Source: Butyrivibrio sp. (GTDB lineage Bacteria; Bacillota; Clostridia; Lachnospirales; Lachnospiraceae). From it: DNA of 64,000 nucleotides. Positions 24,131-32,575 of this stretch are shown here, one piece after another. Position 1 is the stretch's first letter. Each line of letters begins with the position of its first letter. The notes beneath the pieces are model-generated. The model was not told the DNA's origin. It was given only the letters and a program-made list of their open reading frames with translations, and searched no databases. The position numbers and the translations under genes were made by a program. The stretch spans positions 7,553-71,552 of the forward strand of contig NZ_SVFW01000017.1 of assembly GCF_015056685.1 (NCBI RefSeq), in the 5' to 3' direction.

Positions 24131-24406
24131 ATGGCAGATCAGGATTTAGGAAACACCCAATTTTTTAAAGTAGAAGTTGAGCCTGAAACAGGGGTTAAGA
24201 AAGTTCTTTCTGTTGTTTATGATGCTCTCCTCGAAAAGGGATACAATCCGGTTAACCAGATTGTAGGATACATTATGTCTGGTGATCCTACCTACATTAC
24301 CAGCCATAAGGGGGCAAGAAGTCTCATCATGAAGGTTGAGCGTGATGAGCTTGTTGAAGAGATGCTTACTGAGTATATCAAGAGTAATAACTGGGCAAGC
24401 AAATAA
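24131..24406 (+). CDS. ireB: IreB family regulatory phosphoprotein (UPF0297, YrzL)
   Basis: 91 residues from ATG 24131, chosen over an upstream in-frame ATG at 24059 that lies inside the predicted promoter. Characteristic stretches are YNPVNQIVGYIMSGDP and TSHKGARSLI. In Enterococcus, IreB is phosphorylated by the Ser/Thr kinase IreK and controls cephalosporin tolerance. It heads the conserved ireB-ruvX-yrzB order. A kinase/phosphatase pair exists at 40-42 kb, but any link to IreB is unproven. Confidence 0.95.
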   Translation: MADQDLGNTQFFKVEVEPETGVKKVLSVVYDALLEKGYNPVNQIVGYIMSGDPTYITSHKGARSLIMKVERDELVEEMLTEYIKSNNWASK

Positions 24407-24425
24407 TTTTTATTGGAAGTAACAT

Positions 24426-24857
24426 ATGCGAATTATGGGTCTTGACTACGGTTCCAAGACTGTTGGTGTAGCGCTCAGCGATGAGCTTTTATTGACTGCA
24501 GGTGCCAAGGAGATCATCCGTAGAAAAGAAGAAAACAAATTAAGAAGAACGCTAGCGCGCATTGAGGAGCTTATTGAGGAGTTTAAGGTGGAGAAAATAG
24601 TCCTTGGACTTCCGGTTAACATGGATCAGACTCCCTCTGTGCGCTCTGAGTTATGTCTTGAATTCAAAGACAAAATAGAGAGAAGATGCGGAATCCCTGT
24701 TATTATGTGGGATGAGAGACTTACGACTGTTGAGGCTGATGAAATAATGGATGAAGCCGGGATAAAAGGCCGTGAGCGCAAAGAGTACGTAGATATGATA
24801 GCAGCTCAGGTAATCCTTCAGGATTATCTGGATAACAGCAAAACAAATGGTGAATAA
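24426..24857 (+). CDS. ruvX: Putative pre-16S rRNA nuclease / Holliday junction resolvase-like RuvX (YqgF)
   Basis: 143 residues with an RNase H-like fold: MGLDYGSKTVGVALSD (catalytic Asp), KIVLGLPVNMD, and MWDERLTTVEA. In E. coli YqgF processes 16S rRNA 5' ends and is also annotated as a resolvase. Gene order ireB-ruvX-yrzB matches B. subtilis yrzL-yrrK-yrzB. Confidence 0.94.
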   Translation: MRIMGLDYGSKTVGVALSDELLLTAGAKEIIRRKEENKLRRTLARIEELIEEFKVEKIVLGLPVNMDQTPSVRSELCLEFKDKIERRCGIPVIMWDERLTTVEADEIMDEAGIKGRERKEYVDMIAAQVILQDYLDNSKTNGE

Positions 24858-24859
24858 TA

Positions 24860-25123
24860 TTGGAAAAAATAATTTTTAGTCCCGATGGGGAAGAAGCAGT
24901 AGAGTTCTACTGCCTTGAACAGACAAGCCTTGGTGGAAAGACCTACCTGCTTGTAACAGATGAAGAAGATGGTGACGGAGAGGCGCTTATTTTACGCGAC
25001 GACTCCGATATTAAAGATGAAGAAGCGGTTTATGTAATAGTGGACGACGATCTGGAGCTGGATGCAGTTGCAGGTGTTTTTCGTAAGCTGCTTTCTGAGG
25101 ATGGAATAGATCTTGATATCTAA
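24860..25123 (+). CDS. DUF1292 protein (YrzB-like)
   Basis: 87 acidic residues, DUF1292, function unknown. Start is TTG 24860, two bases after the ruvX stop, with only a weak GGTG upstream, which suggests translational coupling. Context fits YrzB. Confidence 0.85.
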   Translation: MEKIIFSPDGEEAVEFYCLEQTSLGGKTYLLVTDEEDGDGEALILRDDSDIKDEEAVYVIVDDDLELDAVAGVFRKLLSEDGIDLDI

Positions 25124-25182
25124 CGGGGAGCATAGTTGATAGCAGGTTCTATTTGTCCGCCAATATAAATGGAGGATTTAAT

Positions 25183-26862
25183 TTGAGTAAAAAGAAAATT
25201 GAAAATGCGTCCAAGCTGCAGATCATCCCTATGGGTGGTCTCGAGCAGATTGGAATGAACATCACTGCCTTCAGGTATGAAGACAGTATTATTGTAGTGG
25301 ATTGCGGTTTGTCTTTTCCTGATGATGACATGCTCGGAATCGACCTTGTAATACCTGATATTACATATTTGCAGGAAAATATCGACAAGGTAAAAGGATT
25401 TGTGATAACTCACGGACATGAGGACCACATTGGTGCGCTTCCTTATGTTTTACATGAGCTTAATGTTCCAATCTATGCAACACGCCTTACAATGGGCATC
25501 ATTGAGCATAAGCTTGAGGAACACGGTCTCCTTAAAAAGACCAGAAGAAAAGTTGTCAAATTTGGACAGTCCATAAATCTTGGACAGTTCAGAGTTGAAT
25601 TTATAAGAACTAACCATTCTATCGTTGATGCAGCTGCTCTTGCAATCTATTCACCTGCAGGAACCGTGGTTCATACAGGAGACTTCAAGGTAGACTATAC
25701 ACCAGTGTTTGGAGATCCTATCGATCTTCAGAGATTTGCAGAGATTGGTAAAAAAGGCGTTTTGGCACTTATGTGCGATTCAACAAACGCTGAGAGACCA
25801 GGCTTTACTGCATCAGAAAAGACTGTAGGAAGAGCTCTTGATTCTCTCTTTGAGGAGCATGAGAATTCCAGAATTATAGTAGCTACTTTTGCTTCCAATG
25901 TTGACAGAGTTCAGCAGATCATAAATACAGCCCATAAATGCGGCAGAAAAGTTGTGGTTGAAGGCCGAAGCATGGTCAGCATAATTGATATTGCCCAGAA
26001 GCTTGAGTGCATCAAGATTCCTGAGAATACTCTTATTGATATTGATCAGCTTAAAAACTATCCTGAAAACAAGACTGTTATCATTACTACAGGTAGCCAG
26101 GGTGAAAGTATGGCTGCGCTTAGCAGAATGGCCAGCAACCAGCACCGCAAGATAACAATTGGCAAGGGCGATACAGTTATTTTCTCATCTCACCCGATTC
26201 CTGGTAATGAGAAGGCAGTTACCAACATTATCAACGAACTTCAGATGAAGGGCGCGGATGTTATCTTCCAGGATGTTCATGTTTCAGGACACGCCTGCCA
26301 GGAAGACATTAAGCTTATTTACACACTTGTTAAGCCTAAATATGCTATTCCTGTTCATGGTGAGTACAGACATCTCATTGCCCAGAGCAACATTGCCAAG
26401 GACCTTGGAATTCCAAAGGAAAACGTATTTATCTTAACTTCCGGAGATGTGCTTGAACTTGATGAGAACAGCGCTAAGGTAAAAGGAAAAGTTCCTGTTG
26501 GAGCTATTCTTGTTGACGGACTCGGAGTTGGAGACGTTGGAAATGTAGTTCTTAGAGACAGACAGCATCTTGCAGAAGACGGTATTGTCGTCGTTGTATT
26601 TGGAATCGATCAGGAAAGCGGTCAGCTCACATCAGGACCAAGCATTGTATCAAGAGGTTTTGTTTACGTCAGAGAGTCAGATAAGCTCATTGATGATGCT
26701 ACAGACCTTGTATATGACGAGCTTATAAGTGCACTTGATAAAGGCATTTATGATTGGAATAAACTTAAAAATATTGTCAAAGACGTTTTAAGTGATTATA
26801 TTTGGAAGAAGACAAAGAGAAGACCTATGATATTGCCAATTATCATGTCTACAAATGACTGA
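25183..26862 (+). CDS. rnj: Ribonuclease J
   Basis: 559 residues. Metallo-beta-lactamase and beta-CASP ribonuclease with 5'-exo- and endonuclease activity in mRNA turnover. Zinc motif H77-G-H79-E-D81-H82; GDFKVDYTP; beta-CASP segment with CDSTNAERPG; C-terminal domain from about residue 450. A consensus GGAGG (25171-25175) sits 7 bases before TTG 25183, which is therefore preferred to TTG 25153. In B. subtilis the ireB-ruvX-yrzB-mltG cluster does not contain this gene, so it looks inserted into a conserved order. Confidence 0.95.
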   Translation: MSKKKIENASKLQIIPMGGLEQIGMNITAFRYEDSIIVVDCGLSFPDDDMLGIDLVIPDITYLQENIDKVKGFVITHGHEDHIGALPYVLHELNVPIYATRLTMGIIEHKLEEHGLLKKTRRKVVKFGQSINLGQFRVEFIRTNHSIVDAAALAIYSPAGTVVHTGDFKVDYTPVFGDPIDLQRFAEIGKKGVLALMCDSTNAERPGFTASEKTVGRALDSLFEEHENSRIIVATFASNVDRVQQIINTAHKCGRKVVVEGRSMVSIIDIAQKLECIKIPENTLIDIDQLKNYPENKTVIITTGSQGESMAALSRMASNQHRKITIGKGDTVIFSSHPIPGNEKAVTNIINELQMKGADVIFQDVHVSGHACQEDIKLIYTLVKPKYAIPVHGEYRHLIAQSNIAKDLGIPKENVFILTSGDVLELDENSAKVKGKVPVGAILVDGLGVGDVGNVVLRDRQHLAEDGIVVVVFGIDQESGQLTSGPSIVSRGFVYVRESDKLIDDATDLVYDELISALDKGIYDWNKLKNIVKDVLSDYIWKKTKRRPMILPIIMSTND

Positions 26863-26887
26863 TGCCTTTTAAAGGGGAATGCTTTTT

Positions 26888-27352
26888 ATGAATGCTAAAA
26901 AGATGTTTTTAGGGCTGCTCGACACTGTTGTGAAAGTCGTTTTCATAATATTTGTCGCAATGCTCATTATAAAATATGCAAAGGTTGCATATGACTACGG
27001 ATATCACATTTTTAACCAGACAGCGGTTTCATCCGGAACAGGAAGAACTGTTTCAGTTACCATTAAAGATGGTGATACAGCAAAAGAAATAGGTGAGAAA
27101 CTTTTTGGAGTAGGCCTTATAACAGATAAGACACTTTTCAAACTTCAGGAAATGTTTTCTGAGTATCATGGTATGGAAAAAGCAGGTACCTATGAGCTTA
27201 GCACTACCATGACTCCCGAAGAGATGCTGGCTGTAATGTCCGGCGGAGAAAAGAGCGGTGAAACTTCAACAGAAGAAACATCTGGAGAGACATCTGAGGA
27301 AGAGACTTCAGAGGCAACAGAAGAGAATTCAGAGGATGTAAACGGTGGTTGA
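26888..27352 (+). CDS. Short MltG/YrrL-like membrane protein without catalytic domain
   Basis: 154 residues. One N-terminal membrane helix (about 5-28), then an extracellular module (VTIKDGDTAKEIGEKL...GLI) resembling the LysM-like domain of MltG, then a Glu/Ser/Thr-rich tail. The roughly 200-residue YceG lytic transglycosylase domain is absent. Position (before trmR and trhP) is exactly that of mltG/yrrL in B. subtilis. AAAGGGG favours ATG 26888 over 26879. It overlaps trmR by 8 bases. It could be a non-catalytic regulator or anchor. Confidence 0.8.
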   Translation: MNAKKMFLGLLDTVVKVVFIIFVAMLIIKYAKVAYDYGYHIFNQTAVSSGTGRTVSVTIKDGDTAKEIGEKLFGVGLITDKTLFKLQEMFSEYHGMEKAGTYELSTTMTPEEMLAVMSGGEKSGETSTEETSGETSEEETSEATEENSEDVNGG

Positions 27353-27986
27353 ACAGGACAGGATTAAAGCATTTATCAATTCTTTGGACAGGGGAAATGA
27401 GCCCTATCTTGATGAACTTGAAATAATTGCCAAGCAGCAGGATGTACCTATCATTCGAAAAGATACACAGGCCCTTCTGAAATTTTTAATGGTTCAGTCA
27501 AAGCCCTTAAATATTTTGGAAGTGGGAGCTGCTACCGGTTTCTCAGCTCTTTTGATGGCTGAGTACAGTAGCCCTGAGACGAAGATAACAACAATTGAGA
27601 AATACGAAAAGAGAATACCTGTTGCCAGAGAAAACTTTATAAAGTACGACAGAGATAATAAAATCACACTTTTGGAAGGTGATGCGACAGAAATATTAAA
27701 AGCTCTCCAACCAGGGTATGATTTTATTTTTATGGATGCGGCAAAAGGCCAGTATATAAACTTTTTACCGGACTGCCTGAGAATCCTTAATAAGGGAGGC
27801 CTCTTGGTGTCAGATAACTGCCTTCAGGACGGAGATGTGATAGAGTCCAGATTTGCAGTGACAAGAAGGGACAGAACCATTCATGCACGAATGCGTGAGT
27901 ACCTTTATGAACTAAAACACAATGATATGTTAAACACAGTTATACTTACAGTTGGAGATGGAATGACACTTTCTGTTAAGCTCTGA
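27345..27986 (+). CDS. trmR: SAM-dependent O-methyltransferase (TrmR-like)
   Basis: 213 residues from GTG 27345, overlapping the MltG-like gene by 8 bases with AGAGGA upstream. Class I methyltransferase with ILEVGAATGFSALLM (SAM loop) and FIFMDAAKGQY (metal-binding Asp), the catechol O-methyltransferase-like fold. In B. subtilis TrmR (YrrM) methylates 5-hydroxyuridine at tRNA wobble position 34. The next gene, trhP, belongs to the hydroxylation step, which supports the assignment. Confidence 0.9.
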   Translation: MVEQDRIKAFINSLDRGNEPYLDELEIIAKQQDVPIIRKDTQALLKFLMVQSKPLNILEVGAATGFSALLMAEYSSPETKITTIEKYEKRIPVARENFIKYDRDNKITLLEGDATEILKALQPGYDFIFMDAAKGQYINFLPDCLRILNKGGLLVSDNCLQDGDVIESRFAVTRRDRTIHARMREYLYELKHNDMLNTVILTVGDGMTLSVKL

Positions 27987-28031
27987 TAAAGAGCCAACTG
28001 TAAACCCCAAGTTAGTTTAGGAGAAAGAATT

Positions 28032-29258
28032 ATGAAGAAACCAGAACTGCTTATTCCGGCAAGTAGCCTTGAAGTATTAAAAACAGCTGTTATGTTTGGC
28101 GCAGATGCTGTATACATCGGAGGAGACGCCTTTGGCCTTAGAGCAAAGGCTAAAAATTTCAGCCCAGAAGAGATGAAAGAGGGAATTGAATTTGCCCATG
28201 CCCACGGTGTAAAGGTTCACGTAACAGTTAATATCCTTGCACACAACTATGACCTTGACGGTGTGGACAAGTACCTTCACGAGTTAAAAGAAATAGGACC
28301 TGATGCTCTTATCATTGCTGATCCCGGAATTTTCATGAAGGCCAGAAAGATCTGCCCTGAAATAGATATCCATGTATCTACACAGGCAAATAACACAAAC
28401 TATGAGACTTATAATTTCTGGCATGATCTTGGAGCAAAGAGAGTAGTTGCTGCAAGAGAGCTTTCACTTAGAGAGATAAAAGAGATAACAGAAAAGATTC
28501 CTGAAGATCTTGAGATGGAGTGCTTTATCCACGGCGCTATGTGCATTTCCTATTCAGGCAGATGTCTTTTGTCTAACTATTTCACAGGAAGAGATGCCAA
28601 CAAGGGTGCATGCACTCACCCATGCAGATGGAAATACGCAGTTGTCGAGGAAAAAAGACCCGGCGAGTACCTTCCTGTCTATGAAAATGAGCGAGGTACA
28701 TATATCTTTAACTCAAAGGATCTGTGCATGATCGAGCATATTCCTGAGCTGGTTGACGCAAGAGTTGACAGCTGCAAGATTGAAGGCCGTATGAAGACAG
28801 CCCTCTATGTTGCTACTGTTGCCAGAACCTATAGAAAAGCTATTGATGACTATTTTGAGTCAGAAGAAAAATACAGAGCTAACATGCCATGGTACCTTGA
28901 TCAGATCTCAAGATGTACTTACAGACAGTTCACTACAGGCTTCTATTTTGGAAAGCCAAGTGATGAAGCTCAGATTTACGACAGCAATACTTATGTTAAC
29001 GAGTATATCTATCTTGGAATTGTTAACGATGTCAATGATAAGGGACTTGCCCGCATCGAGCAGAGAAACAAGTTCTCTGTCGGTGATGAGATCGAGATAA
29101 TGAAACCGGATGGAACTGATGTAAAGGCCACTGTAAAGGCTATGTACACAGAAGATGGAGAAAGTGTCGACTCATGTCCACATCCTCAGCAGATAATTGA
29201 CCTTGAGCTTTCTGAGATTCCATCCAAGTACGATATTCTTAGAATTGCTAACAACTAA
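28032..29258 (+). CDS. trhP: U32 family tRNA hydroxylation protein TrhP
   Basis: 408 residues, peptidase U32 family: KPELLIPASSLE at the N-terminus, a cysteine-rich block (C-F-I-H-G-A-M-C, GRCLL, GACTHPCRW, about residues 165-205) likely to bind an Fe-S cluster, and the SCKIEGRMK motif near residue 250. In bacteria TrhP (YrrN/YrrO, YegQ) is needed for prephenate-dependent 5-hydroxyuridine formation at U34 rather than proteolysis. Located directly after trmR as in B. subtilis. Confidence 0.93.
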   Translation: MKKPELLIPASSLEVLKTAVMFGADAVYIGGDAFGLRAKAKNFSPEEMKEGIEFAHAHGVKVHVTVNILAHNYDLDGVDKYLHELKEIGPDALIIADPGIFMKARKICPEIDIHVSTQANNTNYETYNFWHDLGAKRVVAARELSLREIKEITEKIPEDLEMECFIHGAMCISYSGRCLLSNYFTGRDANKGACTHPCRWKYAVVEEKRPGEYLPVYENERGTYIFNSKDLCMIEHIPELVDARVDSCKIEGRMKTALYVATVARTYRKAIDDYFESEEKYRANMPWYLDQISRCTYRQFTTGFYFGKPSDEAQIYDSNTYVNEYIYLGIVNDVNDKGLARIEQRNKFSVGDEIEIMKPDGTDVKATVKAMYTEDGESVDSCPHPQQIIDLELSEIPSKYDILRIANN

Positions 29259-29260
29259 TT

Positions 29261-29321
29261 ATACTTTCCTGCGAGTGGCACCTATGGATTTAATGCCACT
29301 CGCAGGAAAGTATATTTTTTT
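29261..29321 (+). terminator. Terminator after trhP with 20-bp perfect stem
   Basis: Arms 29261-29280 and 29294-29313 pair perfectly around a 13-base loop, followed by ATTTTTTT. The right arm and loop resemble 9011-9040, so the hairpin appears to derive from a dispersed repeat. Confidence 0.93.
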
Positions 29322-29388
29322 GTAGCAAAAAAGGAAAGCATGTTGTAAGATATAGGGCAGAAAAAATTTAACCAAAGGGGATGCATTG

Positions 29389-31500
29389 ATGAGTGATAGG
29401 GTAAATGTTGAAGAAATCTTTGGTCAGAACGTCTTTACTCTCGCTAAAATGAGAGAGAGACTTCCAAAGAATGTTTACAAGGAAGTTGTTAGTGTGACAG
29501 AGCACGGCGGTGAGCTTTCCAAGGAATCTGCTGATGTTGTTGCAAATGCAATGAAAGAGTGGGCTATGGAAAATGGCGCAACTCATTACACACACTGGTT
29601 CCAGCCTCTTACAGGAATAACTGCTGAGAAGCACGATTCTTTTGTAGGAAGCGCTGATAAAGATGGAAGGATGATCACATCATTCTCCGGCAAGGAACTT
29701 ATTAAAGGAGAGCCTGACGCTTCTTCATTCCCATCTGGCGGTCTTCGTGCTACTTTTGAGGCAAGAGGATATACAACATGGGATATCACTTCTCCCGCAT
29801 TCTTAAAGGAGTCAGGTGCAGGCGTTACTCTTTGCATACCTACTGCATTCTGCTCATATACAGGTGAGGCACTTGATAAAAAGACTCCGCTCCTTAGATC
29901 AATGGAGGCTATTAACAAGCAGGCCCTCAGAATCGTAAAATTATTCGGAAATGATACAGCTACTAAGGTCAATGTTTCAGTTGGACCGGAACAGGAATAC
30001 TTCCTTGTTGACTGGGATAAGTCAATGAAACGTGAAGACCTTATCTTTACAGGAAGAACTCTCTTTGGAGCTCAGCCACCAAAGGGACAGGAAATGGAAG
30101 ACCATTACTTTGGTGTTATCAGAGAAAGAGTTGGTGAGTACATGAAAGACCTCAACGAAGAACTCTGGAAACTCGGTGTGCCTGATAAGACACAGCACAA
30201 CGAGGTTGCACCTGGTCAGCATGAACTTGCACCTATCTATGAGACTGCAAATATCGCAGTAGACCACAACCAGATCATCATGGAGACAATGAAGCGTGTA
30301 GCAGAGCATCACCATATGAGATGTCTTTTACACGAGAAGCCATTTGCAGGAGTAAATGGATCAGGTAAGCACGACAACTGGTCACTTTGCACTGATGATG
30401 GAATTAACCTTCTTGATCCGGGCGATACACCAAATAAAAACATTCAGTTCCTCTTTGTTTTAGCCTGCGTTCTTAAGGCTGTTGACAAGCATTCTGATCT
30501 TTTGAGACAGAGTGCATCAGACGTTGGTAACGACCACAGACTTGGTGCCAATGAGGCTCCGCCAGCTATTATTTCAGTATTCCTTGGTGAGCAGCTTGAG
30601 GACGTTGTAAGACAGCTTATCGAGACTGGTGAAGCTAAGTCCAGTAAGCGCGGTGGAAAGCTTAAGACAGGTGTTTCCACACTTCCTCAGTTTGAGAAAG
30701 ATGCTACAGACAGAAACCGTACATCACCATTTGCATTTACAGGAAATAAATTCGAGTTCAGAATGGTTGGCTCATCAGATTCAATGGCCAGCTCAAATAC
30801 TACACTTAATACAATTGTTGCTGAAGCTTTCTGCGAAGCAGCAGACAGACTTGAAAAAGCTAAGAACTTCGACACAGAAGTTCATGACATTATTAAAGAG
30901 TACCTTACAGAGCATCAGTGCATTATCTTCAATGGCGACGGATACTCAGATGCATGGGTAAAAGAAGCTAAGAGAAGAGGACTTCCTAACATTGCCTCTA
31001 CTATTGAAGCTGCTGATACACTTACTACAAAGAAAGCTATTGAACTCTTTGAGAAGTTCGGTGTTTACACAAAGACAGAGCTTGAGTCAAGAAAAGAGAT
31101 CATCTTTGAGACTTATGCAAAGACAATCAATATCGAGGCCCTTACTATGATCGATATGGCTTCAAAGCAGATCATTCCTGCAGTTATGAAGTACGCAGGA
31201 AGACTTGCAAGAGATGTCAATGAGATCAAAAATGCAGGAGTAGATGCAAAGCCTCAGATGGATGAGCTCAAAGAGATCCAGGATAATCTTTCAAAGATGA
31301 AGAAAGCTCTTGATAAGCTCAAGACTTATGAAGGAAAAGCTGCTGCAATTTCAGATCAGAGAGAACTTGCATTCTTCTATAAGGATGAGGTCAGACCTAT
31401 CATGGATGCACTTAGAGCACCTGCAGATGCCCTTGAAATGCTTGTTGATAAAAACGACTGGCCATTCCCAACATACGCAGATCTCCTCTTTGAGGGATGA
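29389..31500 (+). CDS. glnN: Glutamine synthetase type III
   Basis: 703 residues, the normal size for GSIII and far longer than GSI. Makes glutamine from glutamate, ammonia and ATP. Recognisable stretches: THYTHWFQPLTG, FPSGGLRATFEARGYT, EYFLVD, QHELAPIYE (metal ligands), and KHDNWSLCT. GSIII is common in rumen anaerobes. ATG 29389 follows AAAGGGG; the TTG at 29386 is out-competed by spacing. Monocistronic, between a terminator and tRNA-Gln. Confidence 0.97.
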   Translation: MSDRVNVEEIFGQNVFTLAKMRERLPKNVYKEVVSVTEHGGELSKESADVVANAMKEWAMENGATHYTHWFQPLTGITAEKHDSFVGSADKDGRMITSFSGKELIKGEPDASSFPSGGLRATFEARGYTTWDITSPAFLKESGAGVTLCIPTAFCSYTGEALDKKTPLLRSMEAINKQALRIVKLFGNDTATKVNVSVGPEQEYFLVDWDKSMKREDLIFTGRTLFGAQPPKGQEMEDHYFGVIRERVGEYMKDLNEELWKLGVPDKTQHNEVAPGQHELAPIYETANIAVDHNQIIMETMKRVAEHHHMRCLLHEKPFAGVNGSGKHDNWSLCTDDGINLLDPGDTPNKNIQFLFVLACVLKAVDKHSDLLRQSASDVGNDHRLGANEAPPAIISVFLGEQLEDVVRQLIETGEAKSSKRGGKLKTGVSTLPQFEKDATDRNRTSPFAFTGNKFEFRMVGSSDSMASSNTTLNTIVAEAFCEAADRLEKAKNFDTEVHDIIKEYLTEHQCIIFNGDGYSDAWVKEAKRRGLPNIASTIEAADTLTTKKAIELFEKFGVYTKTELESRKEIIFETYAKTINIEALTMIDMASKQIIPAVMKYAGRLARDVNEIKNAGVDAKPQMDELKEIQDNLSKMKKALDKLKTYEGKAAAISDQRELAFFYKDEVRPIMDALRAPADALEMLVDKNDWPFPTYADLLFEG

Positions 31501-31578
31501 TTCAGGTCGCTATAAAGTAGTCAGCGCTGCGTGAGAAAATGATTTAGGTCTCGTGAAACCTAGATAAAATAAGTGATT

Positions 31579-31643
31579 GTGAGGTTCCAAGAAAAAAATA
31601 TAAATTTTTTTAAAAAAGTACTTGCTTTTTTATGGAACCTCAC
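31579..31643. repeat. Inverted repeat overlapping the tRNA-Gln promoter
   Basis: GTGAGGTTCCA (31579-31589) and TGGAACCTCAC (31633-31643) are perfect 11-bp arms around a 43-base, almost pure A/T centre. The right arm lies in the spacer of the tRNA promoter. Confidence 0.8.
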
Positions 31644-31650
31644 GTATAAT
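31622..31650 (+). promoter_or_regulatory. Promoter of tRNA-Gln
   Basis: TTGCTT (31622-31627), 17-bp spacer, consensus TATAAT (31645-31650). The tRNA begins 14 bases after the -10. Confidence 0.85.
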
Positions 31651-31663
31651 CATTTCTTGTCGA

Positions 31664-31736
31664 TGGGCTATCGCCAAGCGGTAAGGCAACGGACTCTGAC
31701 TCCGTCATTACGTAGGTTCGAATCCTACTAGCCCAG
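31664..31736 (+). tRNA. tRNA-Gln (CTG)
   Basis: A 73-nt cloverleaf: acceptor TGGGCTA/TAGCCCA with discriminator G, D-arm GCC/GGC, anticodon stem ACGGA/TCCGT with loop CTCTGAC (anticodon CTG, reading CAG), and T-arm GTAGG/CCTAC with TTCGAAT. The CCA end is not encoded. Confidence 0.95.
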
Positions 31737-31748
31737 TTTACATAGTGA

Positions 31749-31779
31749 AGCGAGATTGGCAACAATCTCGCTTTTTTTG
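31749..31779 (+). terminator. Terminator after tRNA-Gln
   Basis: AGCGAGATT and AATCTCGCT around GGCAAC, followed by seven T. Confidence 0.93.
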
Positions 31780-31823
31780 CATCATAGGAAAACTTTTCTT
31801 TATTGCTTTTGCGGAGGTGTCTC

Positions 31824-32552
31824 ATGTATACCTTTAATTCCAGGATCAGATACAGTGAAGTTGATAGTGAAGGAATTCTTACACTGGAATCTCTCATTGA
31901 CTATTTTCAGGATTGCTCAACTTTTCAGACTCAGGATGGGCCGGCTACAATGGAATACCTTAGGAGCCTTAACCTTGCATGGGTTCTTAACTCCTGGCAG
32001 ATTGAAATAAAAAGATACCCAAAACTCTGTGAGGAAGTTGTTATAGGGACGATCCCCTATGAGCTAAAGGGGGCTCTTGGACTTAGAAATTTCTTTATGG
32101 ATACAAAAGAGGGTGAGAGACTTGCTGTAGCAAACTCTGTATGGACTCTTTTTAACTTTGAGAAGAATTTACCGGCAAGGGTAACGCCTATTATAATCGA
32201 GGCATATCCACTTAGTGATAAGCTTGATATGAATTATGGAGACAGGAAGATAAAAGTGCCTGAAACAGGCCAGGTCCACTCCTGCGAGGATATTGTTGTA
32301 AGAAAGCACAACCTCGATACAAATAACCATGTAAATAATGGCCAATATGTAAGGATGGCCATGGACCTTGTTAAGGACAAAGCAGGGAAGATCACTTCCA
32401 TGAGGGCTGAATACAAAAGGCAGGCCCATCTGGGTGATATTTTAAAACCTGTTGTCATAGAAAATAAAACCAGTGATAATAGTATATATACTGTTAGTCT
32501 GAATAATACAGACGGCCAGGCAGTATGTGTAGTGGAACTAATTGTTAAGTAA
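31824..32552 (+). CDS. Acyl-ACP thioesterase
   Basis: 242 residues, tandem hot-dog fold of the FatA/bacterial acyl-ACP thioesterase family. It hydrolyses acyl-ACP to free fatty acid. The second half holds HNLDTNNHVNNGQYV, which matches the catalytic Asn-His segment. GGAGGTG just upstream fixes ATG 31824 (an in-frame start at 31803 is less likely). It probably forms an operon with the S1 protein and CPBP protease that follow. Confidence 0.92.
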   Translation: MYTFNSRIRYSEVDSEGILTLESLIDYFQDCSTFQTQDGPATMEYLRSLNLAWVLNSWQIEIKRYPKLCEEVVIGTIPYELKGALGLRNFFMDTKEGERLAVANSVWTLFNFEKNLPARVTPIIIEAYPLSDKLDMNYGDRKIKVPETGQVHSCEDIVVRKHNLDTNNHVNNGQYVRMAMDLVKDKAGKITSMRAEYKRQAHLGDILKPVVIENKTSDNSIYTVSLNNTDGQAVCVVELIVK

Positions 32553-32575
32553 TCATACGATAGGACGGAGGACAC

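Noticed and set aside
31664..31736. Attachment site of an integrated element at tRNA-Gln
   Set aside because: No integrase and no repeated tRNA 3' end nearby. Housekeeping genes continue on both sides.
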